From contig CAZJLS010000014.1 of NCBI GenBank assembly GCA_964547125.1, positions 1-28,735 on the forward strand: DNA of 28,735 nucleotides, written 5' to 3'. The stretch is from Methanobrevibacter_A sp964547125. GTDB taxonomy: Archaea > Methanobacteriota > Methanobacteria > Methanobacteriales > Methanobacteriaceae. Below are positions 23,942 to 28,735 of the stretch, piece after piece. Under the pieces are notes generated by a model, which saw only the letters and a list, made by a program, of their open reading frames with translations, had not been told where the DNA came from and made no database searches. The translations under genes were made by a program, and so were the position numbers. Every line of letters starts with the position of its first letter. Within the stretch, counting starts at the first letter, position 1.

Positions 23942-24715
23942 ATGGTAAATTTAGCATGGATAACACAATTCCAAATAGAAACACTAATAAACATAGCTTT
24001 AATCCTTATTGGAGCAATAATAATATTCACAATACTTAAAAAAATAACAAACTACTATTGGAAAAAATATGCAATAGACCCAACAGGATATCATTTATTC
24101 ATCGACATCATAAAATACTGCATATGCTTAGTTGCATTCGGATGGATACTGAAAGAAATTGGAATAGATTTAAAAGGAATATTCGTAAGTGTTGGAATAG
24201 TTGGAATAATAATAGGTCTAGCAGCCAAAGATATATTCAGTAACTTCATGAGCGGAGTACTAATAATAAACGATAAAACCATAAAAAAAGATGAAATAAT
24301 ACAAGTAAGAAACGTTAAAGGAAAAGTAGAAAAAATAACATTCAGAACAACAAAAATAAAAACCGAAGATGATTTCACAGTAATGATTCCAAACAGTGTA
24401 TTAAACAATACAGAATACACAGTATACAAAGAACTTGAACTACACAAAATAAAACTAAACATAAACCTACCATATAATATCAATATAACAGAATTTGAAG
24501 AAAAATTAAAAGAAAAAACATACACCCATAATTGGGTTAACAAAGATAAAAACCCACATATAGAAAATGTTGAACTAACAGAATATGGATATAAAATTAA
24601 ATTTTACATATGGATTAATGATTATAGGAAAAAAAGTGAATATAAAGTAATCATAGCACAAGATGCAGAAAAAATAATAAATACCCTTGGAAAACACATA
24701 CAAATATCCACATAA
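23942..24715 (+). CDS. MscS-family mechanosensitive channel
   Basis: This 257-residue protein is a small-conductance mechanosensitive channel of the MscS family. Three membrane helices are seen: about residues 12-34, 48-72 and a pore helix near 80-105 with G-I-V-G-I-I-I-G-L-A-A-K-D-I-F. The beta domain follows (V-R-N-V-K-G-K-V-E-K-I-T-F-R-T-T), then I-P-N-S-V-L-N-N and a cytoplasmic alpha/beta domain. It would release solutes during hypo-osmotic shock. CGGAG lies about 11 bases before the ATG. The gene follows rnz. Confidence 0.92.
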   Translation: MVNLAWITQFQIETLINIALILIGAIIIFTILKKITNYYWKKYAIDPTGYHLFIDIIKYCICLVAFGWILKEIGIDLKGIFVSVGIVGIIIGLAAKDIFSNFMSGVLIINDKTIKKDEIIQVRNVKGKVEKITFRTTKIKTEDDFTVMIPNSVLNNTEYTVYKELELHKIKLNINLPYNINITEFEEKLKEKTYTHNWVNKDKNPHIENVELTEYGYKIKFYIWINDYRKKSEYKVIIAQDAEKIINTLGKHIQIST

Positions 24716-24815
24716 TAAAAAAAAATAATAATTATAACAATTTTTAATAATACATATTAATACTAAAAAGTACAAAAAAGATATAATAAAAAAAAATAGA
24801 AGGAACTTAAAACAT

Positions 24816-25736
24816 ATGTTGAACCCACAACAAGAACGAATAAAAAAATTAAAAGAAGAGAAAAATGCAATAATTCTTGCACATAATTATCAAAAAAAAG
24901 AAATCCAAGAAGTAGCAGATTTTCTTGGAGACTCATTAGAGCTATGTATTAAAGCATCCGAAATAGAAGACAAAGATATTGTTGTATTCTGTGGTGTGGA
25001 TTTCATGGCAGAAACTGCATACATCTTAAACCCAACTAAAAAAATCCTTATTCCCGATGTAAAAGCAGAATGTCCAATGGCACATATGTTAAGTGCAGAA
25101 CAAATAAAAGATTTCAAAAAAAGATATCCTAACGCACCTGTAGTTTTATATGTTAATAGTTTAGCAGAAGCAAAAGCAGAAGCAGACATATTATGTACTA
25201 GTGGAAATGCTAAAAAAATAGTTGAAAGTCTAGATGAAGATATTATCCTCTTTGGACCAGATACCAATCTTGCAAACTACGTTGCTAAACAAACTAATAA
25301 AGAAGTCATACCTATACCTGGTGATGGACATTGCTATGTTCATAAAATGTTTAACCCAGGAGATATTGCATTTGCAAGAGAAGAACATCCTAATGCTGAA
25401 GTTATAGTTCATCCAGAATGTGATATTGAAGTTCAAGATGCTGCAGATAAAGTTGAAAGTACTGGTGGAATGTTATCTGAAATTAAAAAATCTGAGAAAA
25501 ATGAATTTATTGTGGGAACAGAAGTTGACTTTTTAACACGTGTATCAAACGAAACAAAAGATAAAAAATTGTATCCATTACTTGAAACTGCAATTTGTGA
25601 AACTATGAAATTCCATAATTTAGATAATCTTGAAAAAGCACTTTTAAATGAAGAACATATTGTTGAAGTTCAAGAAGATATTCAAAAGAAATCATTTAAT
25701 GCTGTTAATCGTATGATTGAAGTTACTAAACAATGA
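24816..25736 (+). CDS. nadA: Quinolinate synthase
   Basis: NadA condenses iminoaspartate with dihydroxyacetone phosphate to quinolinate using a [4Fe-4S] cluster. The 306-residue protein has the three-fold repeat typical of the family: I-I-L-A-H-N-Y-Q near the start, A-E-C-P-M-A-H-M as first cluster ligand, H-P-E-C-D as second, and E-T-A-I-C-E-T-M-K as third. F-G-P-D-T-N-L-A and G-H-C-Y-V-H are also family-typical. GAAGGA stands upstream of the ATG. Codons in the first half prefer A or C at the third position, those in the second half T. It is convergent with a small unknown gene, with 8 bases between stops. Confidence 0.95.
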   Translation: MLNPQQERIKKLKEEKNAIILAHNYQKKEIQEVADFLGDSLELCIKASEIEDKDIVVFCGVDFMAETAYILNPTKKILIPDVKAECPMAHMLSAEQIKDFKKRYPNAPVVLYVNSLAEAKAEADILCTSGNAKKIVESLDEDIILFGPDTNLANYVAKQTNKEVIPIPGDGHCYVHKMFNPGDIAFAREEHPNAEVIVHPECDIEVQDAADKVESTGGMLSEIKKSEKNEFIVGTEVDFLTRVSNETKDKKLYPLLETAICETMKFHNLDNLEKALLNEEHIVEVQEDIQKKSFNAVNRMIEVTKQ

Positions 25737-25744
25737 AATAGTCT

Positions 25745-26008
25745 TCACATATCCTCTAAAAAACTTAATAAGAAATATTTCATTTCAATTTCCTCACGAG
25801 CAACATAGTCTTCAATTTTTATTTGTGAATCTGGAGATTGAAATGGATATAACTCTGGTTTGAAGCGTATTGTGTAAATTAACTTATTTTCTTCTTCCAT
25901 TATGTCTTCTTCTAAATTTTCAAGCAAAAATTTTTTAGAAATTTCATCTAAATTTGTGATTTCATATGTTATCGTGTTATCTTCTGTTTTTATTATTTTA
26001 ACATCCAT
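25745..26008 (-). CDS. Small uncharacterised protein
   Basis: I do not recognise this 87-residue protein. It is acidic and soluble, with beta-strand-like stretches (I-T-Y-E-I-T-N and L-I-Y-T-I-R-F), a P-F-Q-S-P-D-S turn near residue 55 and a final helix. AAAGGT lies about 12 bases before the ATG. It starts 29 bases after the alpha/beta hydrolase stop on the same strand, so the two are likely one transcript. Confidence 0.65.
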   Translation of the reverse strand: MDVKIIKTEDNTITYEITNLDEISKKFLLENLEEDIMEEENKLIYTIRFKPELYPFQSPDSQIKIEDYVAREEIEMKYFLLSFLEDM

Positions 26009-26037
26009 TGCACAATCAAACCTTTCATAATTTCTTT

Positions 26038-27009
26038 TTATTCATTTAAAAATTCATTAATTTCTGTATTGAATTGTTTTAACTCTGATGAACCTAAATG
26101 TCCATGTATTGAGTTTATTATTAAGAGTTGTGAATTTTTAACTATATTATTTAATGGTATTGCATCTAATTCTGGTGGGAAATATTCATCCCCTTCAATG
26201 CCAATTATTAATAGTTTTGATTTAATTTTTGATAGATCTTTTTCTATATCATAATCAGCAATTGCAATATTTCGATGTAAAAGGTCATAAGGATCATCAT
26301 TTATGCATTCTTCTGCAAATTCTTCCATTTCATTTGTTATTTCTTCATTTGATAGTTCACGATAATATGTTTTTGTTTGACCATAACTATATATTGCTTT
26401 TGCAAGTAATCTTAATGTTTTTTCACGTTCTTTATCATTTTCAAAGTCTTCACATGATTCCAATATGTCTTTTTCAAGTTTTGATAAAATGTAATTGTGT
26501 CCTGCATTTTTATAACTTGTTGCAAGAGCTATTGTGAAATCCATATATTCAGGATATTCTGTTGCCAAGGTTAAAGCTTCAAAACCCCCCATACTATTAC
26601 CAATTATTCCTTTAACATGTTTTATTTTATATTTTTCATATAAGAATTGTTTTTGAATGTTAATCATATCTTTTAATGTATATTGTGGGAAATTTTTTTT
26701 AAGCCCAGTTGTTGAAGGACTTGATGTTCCAGGTGAACCTAATGCAGATAAACTTATTATAAAAAATTTATTTGTATCTATAGGTAAATTTGGTCCACAT
26801 ATCTCATTTATGCGTTTTACTGATGAATATGATCCTCCAGAACCATGAAAATATAATATTGCATTATTTATATGATTTTTTTCATCGTATTTAGGTGTTC
26901 CAAATGTACCATATTCTATCTTTACTCCTCTCATTACATCTCCTTTTTCAAATTTGAACTCTGAGAGATAATATTCCTCTTGTGTTATTTCATCTTCAAT
27001 ATTATAAAT
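26038..27009 (-). CDS. Alpha/beta hydrolase related to the homoserine O-acyltransferase (MetX) group
   Basis: The protein has an alpha/beta hydrolase fold. With the ATG at 26934 it has 298 residues, and in that numbering the catalytic set is S114 (G-N-S-M-G-G), D249 (G-D-E-Y-F) and H277 or H279 (H-G-H-L-G). An oxyanion-side H-G-S-G-G-S lies near residue 30. The open frame continues upstream of 26934, and the added residues Y-Y-L-S-E-F-K-F-E-K-G-D-V resemble the N-terminus of MetX-type proteins. The upstream part holds no ATG, GTG or TTG, but GGAGGT at 27016-27021 stands 6 bases before an ATT at 27009, which I take as a likely start. AAAGGAG also lies 5 bases before 26934, so that start remains possible. 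The substrate is unknown. Confidence 0.7.
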   Translation of the reverse strand: MYNIEDEITQEEYYLSEFKFEKGDVMRGVKIEYGTFGTPKYDEKNHINNAILYFHGSGGSYSSVKRINEICGPNLPIDTNKFFIISLSALGSPGTSSPSTTGLKKNFPQYTLKDMINIQKQFLYEKYKIKHVKGIIGNSMGGFEALTLATEYPEYMDFTIALATSYKNAGHNYILSKLEKDILESCEDFENDKEREKTLRLLAKAIYSYGQTKTYYRELSNEEITNEMEEFAEECINDDPYDLLHRNIAIADYDIEKDLSKIKSKLLIIGIEGDEYFPPELDAIPLNNIVKNSQLLIINSIHGHLGSSELKQFNTEINEFLNE

Positions 27010-27158
27010 TTTAAAACCTCCAAAAAAAATACTATGAAAAAAAAATTGTGAATTATAAAATTTAGTTTTGTAAAAAATTTTATTATTAAGTTTATAATAA
27101 TATAACTATTTAGTTAAAAACTCTTATTAATTATTATTTTTTTTGGGAAAACAATATT
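27010..27158. promoter_or_regulatory. Divergent gap between the alpha/beta hydrolase and nucS
   Basis: GGAGGT (minus strand, 27016-27021) is the strongest ribosome-binding sequence here and belongs to the leftward gene. Rightward, TTTATAATAATATAA at about 27091-27105 is a candidate TATA region for nucS. No coding potential is seen. Confidence 0.4.
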
Positions 27159-27944
27159 ATGATATATGAACTTTTAGAACAACCAGTTAATGAAGATGCA
27201 TACGAATTGATACGGGAAGGTTTGAGAAAAAAAGCTATGATTACTTTATTTTGTTGTTGTAAAATTACATATGAAGGTCGAGCTTTAAGTCAACTTGGTT
27301 TTGGTGAGCGTTTTATACTCATAAAACCTGATGGTTCTTTTTTAGTCCATAAAGATAATAAAGTTGAACCTGTTAATTGGCAACCTCCAAAATCTCGAAC
27401 ACAAGTAGATTTAAAAAATGATGTTTTATTTATTGAAAGTTATCGTAGAAGTCCTAAAGAACATTTAGCAGTTGAGATTCGTAAAGTTGAACTTGTGAAT
27501 TATTCTATTGTTACTGATTTTGAAGAGATTGAATTAGCAGGTTATGAAAAAGATATGGGCGATATGATAATGGAAAAACCTCATTTAATTGAAGAAGGTT
27601 TTAGACCTACTGCTAGAGAATATAGTACTGAACATGGTTTTATCGATATTCTTGGAAAGGATTGTGATGACAATCTTGTTATTGTTGAATTAAAAGCTCG
27701 TAAAGCAGGTGTTAATGCAGTAAATCAGATCCGTAGATATTTAAGTGATTTTGAGGATTTTGAAAATGATTATTTACAAGATTTAGGTGTTGAAAAACAG
27801 AACATAAGAGGAATTCTTGTTGCTCCAAGTATTAATGATGATGCAGAAGAATTATTAGATAAAGAGGGCATTGAATTCGTTAGTGTTACTCCTCCAAAAG
27901 AGCTTAAACATGATAAAAAAGTAACACTTGATGCGTTTAAGTAA
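27159..27944 (+). CDS. nucS: Endonuclease NucS
   Basis: NucS cuts DNA at mismatches or flaps and works with the sliding clamp. The 261-residue protein has the N-terminal DNA-binding half-barrel and a C-terminal RecB-like nuclease domain. The catalytic set is visible as D163 (G-F-I-D-I-L), E177 and K179 (I-V-E-L-K-A), followed by N-Q-I-R-R-Y. The last residues K-V-T-L-D-A-F-K resemble a clamp-binding PIP box (T-L-D-x-F). The size matches Pyrococcus NucS. Only a weak GGGA precedes the ATG. Its stop is separated by one base from the likely ATG of mntP, so the two are translated together. Confidence 0.92.
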   Translation: MIYELLEQPVNEDAYELIREGLRKKAMITLFCCCKITYEGRALSQLGFGERFILIKPDGSFLVHKDNKVEPVNWQPPKSRTQVDLKNDVLFIESYRRSPKEHLAVEIRKVELVNYSIVTDFEEIELAGYEKDMGDMIMEKPHLIEEGFRPTAREYSTEHGFIDILGKDCDDNLVIVELKARKAGVNAVNQIRRYLSDFEDFENDYLQDLGVEKQNIRGILVAPSINDDAEELLDKEGIEFVSVTPPKELKHDKKVTLDAFK

Positions 27945-27945
27945 A

Positions 27946-28494
27946 ATGAATTTTATTGAACTTATTTTTTTAGCTATTGCACTTGCAATGGATGCTTTTA
28001 GTGTATCTTTAACTAAAGGTTTTAGCCAAAAAAATCTTAAAAATCATGAAATATTACTTTATGGATTGTTTTTTGGTGGATTTCAGTTCTTAATGCCACT
28101 TATAGGTTATATATGTGGTAGCAGTATTAGTAGTTTAATAAGTGTTATTGCTCCATGGATTGCATTTATACTTTTAGTTGGTATTGGTTGTAATATGATA
28201 CATGAGAGTTTAGGTGATTCTAATGAGAGTTATACTGATGAATTTAGTTTTAAAGAGTTAATTTTGTTAAGTATTGCTACCAGTATTGATGCTTTTGCAG
28301 TAGGTATAACTTTTGCTATTTTAAATACTGAATTATGGTTTTCAATTAGTATTATTGGAGTTGTTGCATTTTTATTTGGAATTTGTGGTGTTTTTATTGG
28401 CCGTAAAATTGGAGATTACTTTGGAGACAAATTGCAGGTTTTTGGAGGAGTTATTTTAATTATTCTTGGTTTGAAAATATTGTTAGGATTATAA
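27946..28494 (+). CDS. mntP: MntP-like manganese efflux pump
   Basis: This 182-residue membrane protein has six predicted helices and the two conserved acidic motifs of the MntP family: A-M-D-A-F-S-V-S in helix 1 and S-I-D-A-F-A-V-G in helix 4. It exports Mn(II) in characterised bacteria; in archaea the same ion is likely but unproven. In-frame TTG (27928) and ATG (27931) codons lie upstream inside nucS. The ATG at 27946 gives the usual N-terminus (M-N-F-I-E-L-I-F-L-A) but has no strong ribosome-binding site, consistent with coupling to nucS. Confidence 0.88.
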   Translation: MNFIELIFLAIALAMDAFSVSLTKGFSQKNLKNHEILLYGLFFGGFQFLMPLIGYICGSSISSLISVIAPWIAFILLVGIGCNMIHESLGDSNESYTDEFSFKELILLSIATSIDAFAVGITFAILNTELWFSISIIGVVAFLFGICGVFIGRKIGDYFGDKLQVFGGVILIILGLKILLGL

Positions 28495-28501
28495 ATAGGT
28501 T

Positions 28502-28735
28502 TTATATTCCCCCATATCCACAGTATGGACAGAAATTACCATCATATTCACAACCACAACTTGAACAATATTTTCGTCCATCACTATTTGTTGTATAATT
28601 GTTATCTATTGAGTTTGGTATTCTCCCCATTGAATCATATTCTTGTCCGAAATTTCTATGACAATATGGACAATAACTCTCATCATAAACATTATTTTCT
28701 CTAAAGTCTTGTTCATCAATTTCTCTTTTACAATA
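28502..28735 (-). CDS. Zinc-ribbon protein, C-terminal part (cut by window end)
   Basis: An open minus-strand frame runs from the window edge to a TAA at 28502-28504 and encodes 77 residues. It has C-P-Y-C-H near residue 22, then C-S-S-C-G-C at 57-62 and C-P-Y-C-G at 69-73, a pattern of one or two zinc ribbons. A further cysteine at residue 2 may belong to another ribbon. The stretch between is polar and rich in Asn/Tyr. The 5' end is outside the window. It is convergent with mntP, with 7 bases between stops. The function is unknown. Confidence 0.75.
   Translation of the reverse strand, partial: YCKREIDEQDFRENNVYDESYCPYCHRNFGQEYDSMGRIPNSIDNNYTTNSDGRKYCSSCGCEYDGNFCPYCGYGGI

Noticed and set aside
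26038..26934. Alpha/beta hydrolase as a true homoserine O-acetyltransferase (metX)
   Set aside because: It has the triad and a MetX-like N-terminus, but the overall sequence is divergent and no methionine genes are nearby, so only the broad group is named.
1..28735. CRISPR arrays, insertion sequences, integrases, phage or restriction genes
   Set aside because: No regularly spaced repeats, transposase or integrase motifs, or defence genes were seen. All recognised genes are of core or methanogenesis type.

Overview
This AT-rich window (roughly a quarter G+C by eye) is chromosomal DNA of a methanogenic archaeon of the order Methanobacteriales, most probably a Methanosphaera species. The evidence is the combination of a complete methanol:coenzyme M methyltransferase set (MtaB, MtaC, MtaA and a RamA/MAP-type activator) with typical Methanobacteriales genes: a TfrB-like iron-sulfur subunit, 2-phosphoglycerate kinase, NucS, archaeal SepF and archaeal glycyl-tRNA synthetase. 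No tRNA, rRNA, CRISPR array, insertion sequence or integrase was found.

Layout. 274-612: a YbjQ-family protein, convergent with a long leftward block. 620-8681 (minus strand): in transcription order mtaB, mtaC, an intergenic hairpin, the activator mapA/ramA, mtaA, an unknown protein whose start overlaps mtaA, a flavodoxin, a YczE-like membrane protein, a small His-rich repeat protein and a ferredoxin-nitroreductase. 8885-11712 (minus): iorA, iorB and a small coupled protein. 11969-18038 (plus): an unknown coiled-coil protein, tfrB, trmJ, dcd, glyS and a TatD-like hydrolase. 18057-19472 (minus): sepF behind a DUF1611 gene. 19767-21282 (plus): 2-phosphoglycerate kinase and a ZPR1 zinc-finger protein. 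21371-21838 (minus): a probable histone-fold protein. 22077-25736: nadC (minus), then rnz, mscS and nadA (plus). 25745 to about 27009 (minus): a small unknown protein and an alpha/beta hydrolase. 27159-28494 (plus): nucS and mntP. 28502 to the window end (minus): the 3' part of a zinc-ribbon gene.

How the genes work together. MtaB transfers the methyl group of methanol to the corrinoid on MtaC. MtaA passes it to coenzyme M, and the ASKHA/ferredoxin activator re-reduces MtaC when its cobalt is oxidised. The flavodoxin and ferredoxin-nitroreductase downstream could be redox partners, but that is inference from position. IorAB handles aryl-pyruvate/aryl-acetate chemistry, TfrB is part of thiol:fumarate reductase, and NadA with NadC make nicotinate mononucleotide from iminoaspartate.

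Most interesting points: a histone-fold protein with an acidic N-terminus and a coiled-coil C-terminus; a 72-residue protein made of a His-rich head and four glycine-tyrosine repeats; a Cys/His-rich insertion in MtaA; an alpha/beta hydrolase whose reading frame points to an ATT start codon; a strong hairpin between mtaC and the activator gene; and alternating blocks of strand composition that change synonymous codon use, apparently even within genes.
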